A stretch of DNA of 64,000 nt from assembly GCA_018222605.1 (NCBI GenBank), contig JAAEZZ010000003.1, positions 62,001 through 126,000 on the forward strand. The letters run 5' to 3'. The notes below the pieces were generated by a model. It saw only the letters and a list, made by a program, of their open reading frames with translations, made no database searches and was not told the DNA's origin. This document shows, in pieces, positions 35,458-42,934 of the stretch (position 1 is its first letter; the number at the start of each line of letters is the position of its first letter). Origin of the DNA: Alphaproteobacteria bacterium (lineage in GTDB: Bacteria > Pseudomonadota > Alphaproteobacteria > Caulobacterales > Hyphomonadaceae). The position numbers were made by a program, and so were the translations under genes.

Positions 35458-36783
35458 ATGGAAGACCTGAGCGTCATCGACCAGTTTGTTGCGACCTTCT
35501 CGGCTTACATCGATAGCGGGTTCGGTCTCCTGCAGCCGGATGTCGCTTTCCTGACAAGCGCCCTCATCGCAATTGACATCACGCTCGCCGGACTTTTCTG
35601 GGCCATGGGCCCCGATACCGACATTGTCGGCAGGTTCCTGAAGAAGGTCCTCTATGTCGGCGCCTTCGCGCTGATCCTCGGCAATTTCGCGCTCCTGTCG
35701 GACGTCGTGTTCATGAGCTTTGCGCAGCTCGGCCTCAATGCCACCGGCGGCACGATCACCGCTGACGATATCATGAAACCCGGCTTCGTCGCGGCGACGG
35801 GTTTCGATGCGGCGCTGCCCCTGCTTGACGAAATCGAAAAGCTCACAGGCCCGATCGCCTTCTTCCAGAACATTGTCATCATCGCGGTTCTGTTCCTCGC
35901 CTGGATCATCACGCTGCTGGCGTTCTTCTTCCTGGCGATCCAGCTCTTCGTGACAATAATTGAGTTCAAGCTGACGACGCTGGCCGGGTTCGTGCTGATC
36001 CCGTTCGCGCTCTGGAACAAGACCTCGTTCCTCGCCGAAAAAGTGCTCGGTAACGTCATCGCGTCCGGCATCAAGCTCATGGTGCTGGCGATCATTGTCG
36101 GCATCGGCTCGACCATCTTCGGATCGATCACATCGACCTTCCAGCCGGATGAGGTGACGCTTGAACAGGCAGCTTCCGTCATCCTCGGATCGCTCTCCCT
36201 TCTCGCGCTCGGCCTGTTCGGGCCTGGGATCGCGACGGGCCTCGTCTCCGGCGCACCACAGCTTGGGGCTGGTGCCGCCATCGGCACAGCCGCCGGTGTC
36301 GCCGCCGGAACGGTCGCGGGCGGCACGCTCGCCAAGGCGGGGATTGGAGCGGCTGCGGGTGGCACGCGCAGCGCGGTCGGCGCGGCAGCGTCCATGGCAG
36401 GCGGCGCCCGTACGGCTTACCAGATGAATTCTGCCGCTTCCGGCAAGACCGGTGCCGCCGCCAAGATGGCGGGCATGAGCGGTGTCGCAGGCGCAGGCGT
36501 TCGCGCCGCCGCCTCGGGTGCCAAGGGCTTTGCACGGCGGGCCTTTGGAACTCCAAGTGAGCGTCATCAGGCCGGAGCACGCGCTGCCTTTGCGGCGACG
36601 GGCGGTACGGGCGCGCCAAATGCAGGTCCTGCCAATGGGCAGAACTCATCCCCGGACTGGGCCCGGCGTATCCGCCGCGACCAGTCAACCCGTGATGCCG
36701 GGATGATGGCGGCCTCTGCCGTGCGCGACGGCGACCGGCCCGGCGGCGGGACTTCGATACAACTCAGGAACGACGAGGACTGA
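35458..36783 (+). CDS. trbL: conjugal transfer channel protein TrbL (VirB6-like)
   Basis: A 441-residue polytopic inner-membrane protein. Six or so hydrophobic segments lie between residues 30 and 265, followed by a low-complexity Ala/Gly-rich tail (about 270-400) characteristic of TrbL. It forms part of the translocation channel. Tight spacing to trbJ and trbF. Confidence 0.92.
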   Translation: MEDLSVIDQFVATFSAYIDSGFGLLQPDVAFLTSALIAIDITLAGLFWAMGPDTDIVGRFLKKVLYVGAFALILGNFALLSDVVFMSFAQLGLNATGGTITADDIMKPGFVAATGFDAALPLLDEIEKLTGPIAFFQNIVIIAVLFLAWIITLLAFFFLAIQLFVTIIEFKLTTLAGFVLIPFALWNKTSFLAEKVLGNVIASGIKLMVLAIIVGIGSTIFGSITSTFQPDEVTLEQAASVILGSLSLLALGLFGPGIATGLVSGAPQLGAGAAIGTAAGVAAGTVAGGTLAKAGIGAAAGGTRSAVGAAASMAGGARTAYQMNSAASGKTGAAAKMAGMSGVAGAGVRAAASGAKGFARRAFGTPSERHQAGARAAFAATGGTGAPNAGPANGQNSSPDWARRIRRDQSTRDAGMMAASAVRDGDRPGGGTSIQLRNDED

Positions 36784-36784
36784 C

Positions 36785-37471
36785 ATGAAGCTCTGGAGGC
36801 GAACTTCCACCCGCTATGGCGAGACACCGGAACCGGTCACCCCCTACCAGCGCGCCGCGCAGGCCTGGGACGACCGGATCGGGTCGGCGCGCGTGCAGGC
36901 GGCAAACTGGCGGCTGACCGCACTGGGCAGCCTTGCCCTATCGTTCCTGCTCGCAGGCGGCCTTGTCTGGCGCTCCACCCAGTCCTTCGTCACGCCCTAT
37001 GTGGTCGAGCTGACCGGCGAAGGCGCCGTGCGCGCCGTCGGCCCGGCCGACGGACGCTATGAACCGACCGATGCGCAGATCGCGTTCCACCTCGCAGAAT
37101 TTGTGAAGAATACGCGGTCCATCTCCATCGATCCGGTGGTCGTCCGGCAGAACTGGCTGAAGGCCTATGCCTATGCGACCGACCGGGCCGCTGCGACGCT
37201 GAACGACTATGCCCGTGAGAATGATCCATTTGCGGATCTCGGACGGCGCTCTGTGTCTGTCGACGTGGCGAGCGTCGTGCGGGCGTCGGACGACAGTTTC
37301 ACCGTCCGCTGGCGCGAGACCGCCTACCGGAACGGCACCGAGACCGGCCAGTCGAACCATACCGGCGTGTTCTCGATCATCATCGACCCGCCGCGCACCG
37401 AAGAAGCCCTCCGGGCCAATCCCCTCGGCCTCTACGTCCACGGCCTCAACTGGTCGAAAGACCATCAATAG
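36785..37471 (+). CDS. trbF: conjugal transfer protein TrbF (VirB8-like)
   Basis: A 228-residue bitopic inner-membrane protein: N-terminal cytoplasmic stretch, one membrane segment (about 43-62), then a periplasmic NTF2-like VirB8 domain with VVRQNWLKAYAYATDRA and FTVRWRETAYRNG. It bridges inner- and outer-membrane parts of the T4SS. Starts 1 bp after the trbL stop. Confidence 0.93.
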   Translation: MKLWRRTSTRYGETPEPVTPYQRAAQAWDDRIGSARVQAANWRLTALGSLALSFLLAGGLVWRSTQSFVTPYVVELTGEGAVRAVGPADGRYEPTDAQIAFHLAEFVKNTRSISIDPVVVRQNWLKAYAYATDRAAATLNDYARENDPFADLGRRSVSVDVASVVRASDDSFTVRWRETAYRNGTETGQSNHTGVFSIIIDPPRTEEALRANPLGLYVHGLNWSKDHQ

Positions 37472-37483
37472 GAGCACTCCCCC

Positions 37484-38512
37484 ATGAAACGCCTTGCCCT
37501 GATCCTCCTCGCCTCGACGGTCCTTGCGGCCTGCGAGACGTTCCCTGCCGCCGTCGGTCCCGACATCACACTTGATGAGCCGGATTATGTCGAAGACCTC
37601 TATCTCGCTCCTGACGCGGAAGAGATCGATATCGCCGGCGCGGACGTTTCCCCGACCCCGGTCGTCTACCGGACCTATACGCCGACGACCGTTACTGGCG
37701 CGATGCCCGGACAGCTGAAGCCCATGCCAACGGAGGCAGAGGCGCCATCCCTCAAGCCCTACCAGGCCATTGAGACCGCAAACGGCAAGGCGGCGATCGA
37801 GCCTTCGCTCGACAATTACATGAACGCAATCCAGGTCTATCCCTATACGGTCGGTGCGCTCTACCAGGTCTATTGCGCGCCGGAGCAGGTCACCGACATT
37901 GTCCTGCAGCCCGGCGAGGAACTCGTGTCCGTCTCAGCCGGTGACACAGTTCGCTGGGTACTCGGGGATACGGTCTCAGGGACCGGAACGGACGCCCAGG
38001 CGCACATCCTGATCAAGCCGACGCAGGCGGGCCTGAAGACCAACCTCATCATCACGACGAGCCTTCGCGCCTACCATCTTGAACTGCGCGCGTTCGAAGA
38101 AACCTATATGGCGGCTGTCTCCTGGCGCTATGCCGACCAGCAATTGGTAACGCGGGTGGCGCGGTCTGGGCCGGCAGGTGCGTCGGAATCGCCGTCGTCT
38201 GCGGGGTTGCAGCTCGACCGGCTGAAGTTCCGCTACGACCTTGATGGCGATTTTCCTCACTGGCGACCGGACCGCGTGTTCGATGATGGTCGCAAGGTCT
38301 ATATCCAGTTCCCGGCTCGGCTCGACCAGGGTGAGGCCCCGGCTCTCTTCGTCATCGGCCGGGACGGCAAGTCCCAGCTCGTGAATTATCGCATGTCCGG
38401 CGACTATTATGTCGTTGACCGCCTGTTCGCCCGCGCCGAACTGCGTCTCGGCGAAAAACGCCAGGATGTCGTGAAGATCGCACGCAATGACATTGGCAGC
38501 GCGAAGCCATGA
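37484..38512 (+). CDS. trbG: conjugal transfer lipoprotein TrbG (VirB9-like)
   Basis: A 342-residue outer-membrane core-complex protein. Lipoprotein signal MKRLALILLASTVLAAC with the lipid Cys at residue 17, a central TrbG/VirB9 region (IQVYPYTVGALYQVYCAPEQVTDI, about 107-130) and the conserved C-terminal domain with FDDGRKVYIQFPA. GGAG precedes the ATG; 4-bp overlap with trbI. Confidence 0.94.
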   Translation: MKRLALILLASTVLAACETFPAAVGPDITLDEPDYVEDLYLAPDAEEIDIAGADVSPTPVVYRTYTPTTVTGAMPGQLKPMPTEAEAPSLKPYQAIETANGKAAIEPSLDNYMNAIQVYPYTVGALYQVYCAPEQVTDIVLQPGEELVSVSAGDTVRWVLGDTVSGTGTDAQAHILIKPTQAGLKTNLIITTSLRAYHLELRAFEETYMAAVSWRYADQQLVTRVARSGPAGASESPSSAGLQLDRLKFRYDLDGDFPHWRPDRVFDDGRKVYIQFPARLDQGEAPALFVIGRDGKSQLVNYRMSGDYYVVDRLFARAELRLGEKRQDVVKIARNDIGSAKP

Positions 38513-39768
38513 CAGAGGCCGTTTCTCCTCCAGCCCAACCGCTCGAAATCCGCGGGCGCCCGAGACCCGTGAAGCGGTTCTCCAAACGGGCGCTGATGAT
38601 CCTGCTCGGAACCGGCAGCGCAATCGTGCTTGGCTCGCTAGCCTTTGCGCTGCAGGGACCGAAGGAAGGCACTGACGGTCCGGCGCGGGAGCTTTACAAT
38701 ACCGGTCATAATCCAGAGGCGGATGGATTGGCCACGCTTCCGAAATCCTATGGTGAGATTGCGCCGGAAGACGATATCCTCGGGCCGCCGCTGCCGGGAG
38801 ACCTCGGCACGCCAATCCTGAAGGCGCAGCGTGAAGGGCGGATGGGATTGCCTGAGCAGGATGCACCTCAATCTGACCCCATGCATGAACAATTGGCGGA
38901 GCTCGAGGCAGAGTTGCGGGCGCGTGAAGCAGCGCTCTCCGATGCGGCGCGCGGGAGCGGAGTGTTTTTCCAGGTGGGATCAGGCGCAGGAGCGAAGAGC
39001 ATCGGCAGTTCAGTTGCGGCATTGTCAGCGCCTTCGCTGAACTTTCCAGACCTCTCGGCATTTGCGCCATCTGACGGCAGCGCGTTCGGGTCATCCTTAA
39101 GTGAAGACCCGAACCGTCAGGTTCGCAAGCTTGACTTTCTCGGTGCCGAGCCTGATCCGTCGATCTACAATCCGCATCGGCTGGAAACGCCGGTCTCACC
39201 TTACCAGCTGATGGCGGGAACAATTATTCCGGCAACCCTGCTGACAGGCGTGAACTCCGATCTTCCGGGCCAGATCATCGCGCAGGTGACGAGCCCGGTC
39301 TACGATACTGTCACGGGCGAGACAGTACTCGTACCACAGGGCGCGCGCTTGATCGGGCGCTATGACAGCGTCATCGCATTCGGCCAGTCACGCGCACTCC
39401 TTGTATGGAGCCGGATCGTCATGCCGGACGGATCCTCCATCCGGATTGACAATCTCGCCGGGGTCGATGCGCGCGGCTACGCCGGGCTCGAAGACAAGGT
39501 CGACTATCATTCCTGGAAACTGCTGCAGGGTGTCGCACTGTCGACACTGCTGGGTGTCGGCTCCGAACTCGCAAGCGATGACGAAGGCGACATTGCCCGG
39601 GCGCTTCGCCGTTCGGCACAGACCGGCGCCAATGAGGCCGGTCAGGAAATCGTGCGCCGCAATCTCGACGTCCAGCCCTCGATCACGATCCGGCCTGGCT
39701 GGCGGTTCGGCATCCTCGTCAACAAGGACATTGTCCTGAAACCCTATGAAGGAGGAGACCAGCCATGA
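38509..39768 (+). CDS. trbI: conjugal transfer protein TrbI (VirB10-like)
   Basis: A 419-residue envelope-spanning protein. Single membrane segment near residues 27-46, a Pro/Glu-rich periplasmic linker, then the VirB10 domain: SPYQLMAGTIIPATLLTGVNSDLPG (about 228-252), VPQGARLIGRYDS and a C-terminal IRPGWRFGILVNKDIVL. It links the two membranes as the core channel. ATGA overlaps on both sides. Confidence 0.95.
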   Translation: MTEAVSPPAQPLEIRGRPRPVKRFSKRALMILLGTGSAIVLGSLAFALQGPKEGTDGPARELYNTGHNPEADGLATLPKSYGEIAPEDDILGPPLPGDLGTPILKAQREGRMGLPEQDAPQSDPMHEQLAELEAELRAREAALSDAARGSGVFFQVGSGAGAKSIGSSVAALSAPSLNFPDLSAFAPSDGSAFGSSLSEDPNRQVRKLDFLGAEPDPSIYNPHRLETPVSPYQLMAGTIIPATLLTGVNSDLPGQIIAQVTSPVYDTVTGETVLVPQGARLIGRYDSVIAFGQSRALLVWSRIVMPDGSSIRIDNLAGVDARGYAGLEDKVDYHSWKLLQGVALSTLLGVGSELASDDEGDIARALRRSAQTGANEAGQEIVRRNLDVQPSITIRPGWRFGILVNKDIVLKPYEGGDQP

Positions 39769-39983
39769 GTGACATCAGTTTGAAGATCGGGGCGTTGCCC
39801 GACCGGACACCGCAGAAACTGACGGTGCTCGTCGATCCCCTGCTTGCGTCGGAGTTGGACGCGTATGCGCGGATCCATTCGCAGAAGTACGGGGCGGAAG
39901 TTTCGGCCTCGGCACTGGTGCCGCTGATGTTGGAAACCTTTCTGGCGAGTGACACTGGATTCCGGAAGGCAAAAAAATCTTGA
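39765..39983 (+). CDS. DUF2274 family protein
   Basis: A 72-residue protein that follows trbI in many alphaproteobacterial trb operons (DUF2274). Sequence LKIGALPDRTPQKLTVLVDPLLASELDAYARIHSQKYG resembles a ribbon-helix-helix-like or CopG-like fold; function unknown. ATGA overlap with trbI shows it belongs to the operon. Confidence 0.88.
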   Translation: MSDISLKIGALPDRTPQKLTVLVDPLLASELDAYARIHSQKYGAEVSASALVPLMLETFLASDTGFRKAKKS

Positions 39984-40026
39984 TCGCGACGGCGACGGAT
40001 CATCGTCAGATTGTGGAGTATAACCA

Positions 40027-40275
40027 ATGGCAGAAGGCAAAACCAGTGAAGCCGATTTCACCAGTGAGACAAGCTGGCTAACACCCAAACAGTGCGCCGA
40101 CCTTACTGGGTGGACCGTGTCTGGTCTGGAAAAACGCCGGGTACGCGGTCAATGGCCCCCATTTTCCATACGCGCCGGTCGTCCGCGATATCCTGGAGAC
40201 TATATCCGGCGGCAATTCGCCGAGGCAGTGGTGACCAATACCGTTCAGGCGTCGACTACCAGCGACAAATTTTAG
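40027..40275 (+). CDS. small helix-turn-helix protein at the ICE end
   Basis: An 82-residue protein with a probable HTH (WLTPKQCADLTGWTVSGLEKRRVRGQWPPFSIRAGRPRYPGDYI, residues 18-62) of the MerR/AlpA-like class. It could be a second directionality or regulatory factor. It starts 43 bp after the DUF2274 stop, in the same direction, and may end the trb transcript. No further function can be read. Confidence 0.7.
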   Translation: MAEGKTSEADFTSETSWLTPKQCADLTGWTVSGLEKRRVRGQWPPFSIRAGRPRYPGDYIRRQFAEAVVTNTVQASTTSDKF

Positions 40276-40358
40276 CAGCCCCATGGTCATAATCGCGGCC
40301 CGGTGTGTTGACCGCGATTGAAGGTCTTCCAATTGGCATAATGCAGTAAGTATTGACT

Positions 40359-40389
40359 TTTACCGGCATTTTTGTATTTTGCCGGTAAA
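40359..40389 (+). promoter_or_regulatory. inverted repeat and promoter at a probably leaderless gene
   Basis: TTTACCGGCA (40359-40368) and TGCCGGTAAA (40380-40389) form a perfect 10-bp inverted repeat with an 11-bp spacer; its last base is the first base of the start codon. TTGACT at 40353-40358 and TATTTT at 40375-40380 (16-bp spacer) resemble a promoter whose transcript would begin at about the ATG. Confidence 0.6.
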
Positions 40390-41438
40390 TGACTATCCAA
40401 GAACTTCCTCTTGTCATCCAGACCAGTTACGCCGAGCTGCTGGATCAGCTGCGGCTGGCCACAGCGTCCGACTTTCCGGAAGGCTCGACCTTCCGAAAGA
40501 GAACCATCTCCGGCAAGAACTACTGGTACGTTCAGGAACCGACGACCCCACAGGGACGTCCACCGGAACGATATCTGGGTGTTGACACACCAGAGCGCCG
40601 TACCGCCATTGACAGCGCGATGAGTGCGAAGGCCCATGCCGATACGCGCAAGGCGATCCGTCGATCGCTTTCCGGCGCCGGCCTGCCCGAGCCAGATGGG
40701 CTGACGGGAGCCGTTATCGAGGCGCTCGCGGATGCAGGCGTGTTCCGTTTGAGGGGCGTGATTGTCGGCACAATCGCGTTCCAGACCTATGCCGGCCTTC
40801 TCGGTGTCAAGCTGCCGAGCGTCGCCATACGAACCGGTGATGTCGACCTTGCCCAAGACTATGGCGTGTCAGTTGCGCTCAATGATTCACTCGACGTCTC
40901 ACTGATTGATGTCCTGAAAACAGTCGACGCGGCGTTCGCGCCGGTCCCCTCCCTTGCGGGCCCCAACATTGCAACAACGTACGCTCGCCCCGGTGGATAC
41001 CGGGTAGACGTCCTGACGACAAATCGCGGCCCTGATCGGGACGCCCCAGTTAACCTGCCCAGCCTCAGATCCGATGCGCTGCCCTTGCGTTTTCTGGACT
41101 TCCTGCTGAGAGACACGGTCGAAGCAGCGATCCTCACGCGCTTCGGAGCACTCGTAAACGTTCCATCCCCGGAGCGGTACGCTGTCCACAAACTGATTGT
41201 TTCAACCATGCGGAAGGACACTGGCGAGAGTGCCGTAAAGTCCGACAAGGATATTATTCAGGCTGGCCTTCTCGTCGAAGCGCTCGTTGCCAAACGCAGG
41301 CAAGACGATCTGATCGGCGCCCTCAACGAGGCCGCCGCGCGAGGACCGGCCTGGCAGGAAAGGCTCAGCCAGGGCGCTGCACGCCTTGGGAATGAATCAC
41401 GGGAAATCATTCAAACACTCCTGGAAGCAGACAACTGA
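40389..41438 (+). CDS. nucleotidyltransferase-fold protein, GSU2403 family
   Basis: A 349-residue protein with a nucleotidyltransferase-like core: GVIVGTIAFQTYAGLLGVKL (about 119-138), RTGDVDLAQDY with the paired acidic residues (about 144-154), and YRVDVLTTNRG near 205. This fits GSU2403-type predicted nucleotidyltransferases, which occur on mobile elements. Target unknown; related folds act as toxins or tRNA modifiers. No ribosome binding site is present, because the promoter and its inverted repeat run into the ATG. Last gene before the ICE boundary. Confidence 0.75.
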   Translation: MTIQELPLVIQTSYAELLDQLRLATASDFPEGSTFRKRTISGKNYWYVQEPTTPQGRPPERYLGVDTPERRTAIDSAMSAKAHADTRKAIRRSLSGAGLPEPDGLTGAVIEALADAGVFRLRGVIVGTIAFQTYAGLLGVKLPSVAIRTGDVDLAQDYGVSVALNDSLDVSLIDVLKTVDAAFAPVPSLAGPNIATTYARPGGYRVDVLTTNRGPDRDAPVNLPSLRSDALPLRFLDFLLRDTVEAAILTRFGALVNVPSPERYAVHKLIVSTMRKDTGESAVKSDKDIIQAGLLVEALVAKRRQDDLIGALNEAAARGPAWQERLSQGAARLGNESREIIQTLLEADN

Positions 41439-41675
41439 CCTGCTCTGTCAAAAATTTCGCCTCATACGGTGGAATTCTTGGAGGGGGTAATTCAATAGCC
41501 TAAAGCACCATAATGGTTGCGCACGGGGCCAAGCTTCGCTATTCCGGCTGCATTGTAACTCAGACGGTGGCTTATTGGTGGCTTGGCGTTTGGAGGTATT
41601 GCGGAAAGCGGGGTCCAAACCCACTTAATGCATTGTTTTTTAAGGGGTCTTGCGAAAGATTCGTTCCGCCAACTT

Positions 41676-41725
41676 TCTGGTTTGGGACCAGAGGGTCGTA
41701 GGTTCGAATCCTATCGCTCCGACCA
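41676..41725 (+). other. att site: displaced 3' part of tRNA-Pro(TGG), right ICE end
   Basis: From 41676 the sequence is the 3' part of a tRNA-Pro: anticodon stem TCTGG, loop TTTGGGA (anticodon TGG), stem CCAGA, T-arm GTAGGTTCGAATCCTAT, acceptor 3' strand CGCTCCG, discriminator A and CCA. The expected 5' half (starting CGGAGCG) is absent upstream. This is the mark left at the distal end of an element integrated into a tRNA gene. The NDUFS4 gene just beyond it is chromosomal. Confidence 0.85.
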
Positions 41726-41752
41726 TTTCTTTCGCAGCGGTGAGGCTCATCA

Positions 41753-42061
41753 ATGCAAGCGCGTATCTACAGACCTTCCAAGAGCGCCATGACGTCTGGC
41801 CGGGCCAAGACGAAAACCTGGGTTCTGGAATTTGTCGATAATGATGCAAAGCGTTCTGCTGACCCGCTGATGGGCTGGACCAGTATCGATGATACATCCG
41901 GCCAGGTTCGCCTGACCTTCCACACACGGGAACAGGCCATCGATTATGCGCAGAGCCAGGGCATGACCTTCACGGTCGAGCCGACGCATGAGCGCAAACG
42001 CCTTGTAAAGTCTTACTCGGCTAATTTTGACGCAGATCGCAAGCAACCCTGGACGCACTAG
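41753..42061 (+). CDS. complex I accessory subunit, NDUFS4 / ETC complex I family
   Basis: A 102-residue homologue of the 18-kDa NDUFS4 subunit: MQARIYRPSKSAMTSGRAKTKTWVLEF, then DPLMGWTSIDDTSGQVRLTFHTREQAIDYAQSQGM. In alphaproteobacteria it is an accessory subunit of the peripheral arm of NADH dehydrogenase. Monocistronic, between the tRNA-Pro remnant and tRNA-Arg. It marks the return to core chromosome. Confidence 0.92.
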   Translation: MQARIYRPSKSAMTSGRAKTKTWVLEFVDNDAKRSADPLMGWTSIDDTSGQVRLTFHTREQAIDYAQSQGMTFTVEPTHERKRLVKSYSANFDADRKQPWTH

Positions 42062-42080
42062 GGGGCTGCCGGCACAGTCC

Positions 42081-42157
42081 GGCCCCGTAGCTCAGCTGGA
42101 TAGAGCACCCGACTTCTAATCGGACGGTCGCAGGTTCGAATCCTGCCGGGGTCGCCA
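42081..42157 (+). tRNA. tRNA-Arg (anticodon TCT)
   Basis: 77 nt including CCA. Acceptor GGCCCCG pairs with CGGGGTC (one G-T), D-arm GCTCAGCTGGATAGAGC, anticodon loop CTTCTAA, T-arm CAGGTTCGAATCCTG. The first anticodon-stem pair is a C-A mismatch. Confidence 0.93.
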
Positions 42158-42186
42158 TGTATTGGTGACATCTGCTTGGGGTGCAA

Positions 42187-42894
42187 TCAGCCTTCTTCAG
42201 GACGCGGGATGCACTCACCGGCTTCGTAGCGTTTCGTCATGCGGCTTTTCTGAAGGTCCAGGTGTGACAGGACATCTTCCCCGAAATCATATGGAATGAA
42301 TAGCCGAGCCACGACCGGGGAGACGATCGTGACTTCCCGGCTAATGAATGGCGGCTGGGTCACCTTGCGTCCCCCAATTTCAACCTCCACCTTTTCGCCG
42401 CTCATCCGCTCCGGATTTTTCTCATAGCGGTAAAATCCGGACTCAATGGTGCAGCGCCACTCCGTCCGCGTGCTACCATCTGCGGCTTGTACAGGCCGCG
42501 CGACAGGTGTGTAGACGAAGTCCTGAGAGCCAAACCCATACTTGCCACAGGCTTTCAACTGGTCCTTTGCGCCGGGGAAATCGTAAAACGCCAGGATGAT
42601 CGCCTCCTTCGCATTCTTCCCGTTCAGGTCTCCGCGATATTCCAGCCAGACCGAACTGGCGGGAGGCGTCGCCGCCAGTTCTTTATCCATGAATTCCAGC
42701 TTCTTGTCCGGAAAGAAGGTGATCTGCTGCAGAGTGACATGGCCATTGGCGTCTTCGAAATAGCCTGCCTTGATCTGGTGCGTGTCCCCCATCACACCGG
42801 CTTCGCAGAAGGGGATCTCGGCCCCCTCTTCGGCAAAAGCGCCTGGCGACATTCCGCATAATGTTGCCGCCAGGAGTCCGTAAAATGTCTTCAT
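42187..42894 (-). CDS. secreted protein of unknown function
   Basis: A 235-residue exported protein. Signal peptide MKTFYGLLAATLCGMSPGAFA, then a soluble domain with four or five Cys residues suited to periplasmic disulfides. No family recognised. ATG 42894 starts the signal peptide; the open frame runs nine codons further without a better start. It lies downstream of the acyl-CoA ligase on the same strand, about 40 bp away. Confidence 0.7.
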   Translation of the reverse strand: MKTFYGLLAATLCGMSPGAFAEEGAEIPFCEAGVMGDTHQIKAGYFEDANGHVTLQQITFFPDKKLEFMDKELAATPPASSVWLEYRGDLNGKNAKEAIILAFYDFPGAKDQLKACGKYGFGSQDFVYTPVARPVQAADGSTRTEWRCTIESGFYRYEKNPERMSGEKVEVEIGGRKVTQPPFISREVTIVSPVVARLFIPYDFGEDVLSHLDLQKSRMTKRYEAGECIPRPEEG

Positions 42895-42934
42895 CGCTTG
42901 CGTCCCCACGCCAAAAAACACTGCCTGAAGCGAC

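Noticed and set aside
35143-36567. 474-codon minus-strand frame opposite trbJ and trbL
   Set aside because: Low-complexity Arg/Glu/Asp-rich translation antisense to two well-supported trb genes; no domain or ribosome binding site.
37976-39223. 415-codon minus-strand frame opposite trbG and trbI
   Set aside because: Antisense shadow of high-GC genes; the translation is Pro/Arg-rich and matches no family.
1-41675. Second, intact tRNA-Pro marking a left ICE end within the window
   Set aside because: Reading the intergenic gaps, I found no CGGAGCG...CGCTCCG tRNA structure; a computed search would settle it.
41513-41701. Short plus-strand frames running into the tRNA-Pro remnant
   Set aside because: They read through a structural RNA fragment, lack ribosome binding sites and resemble nothing.
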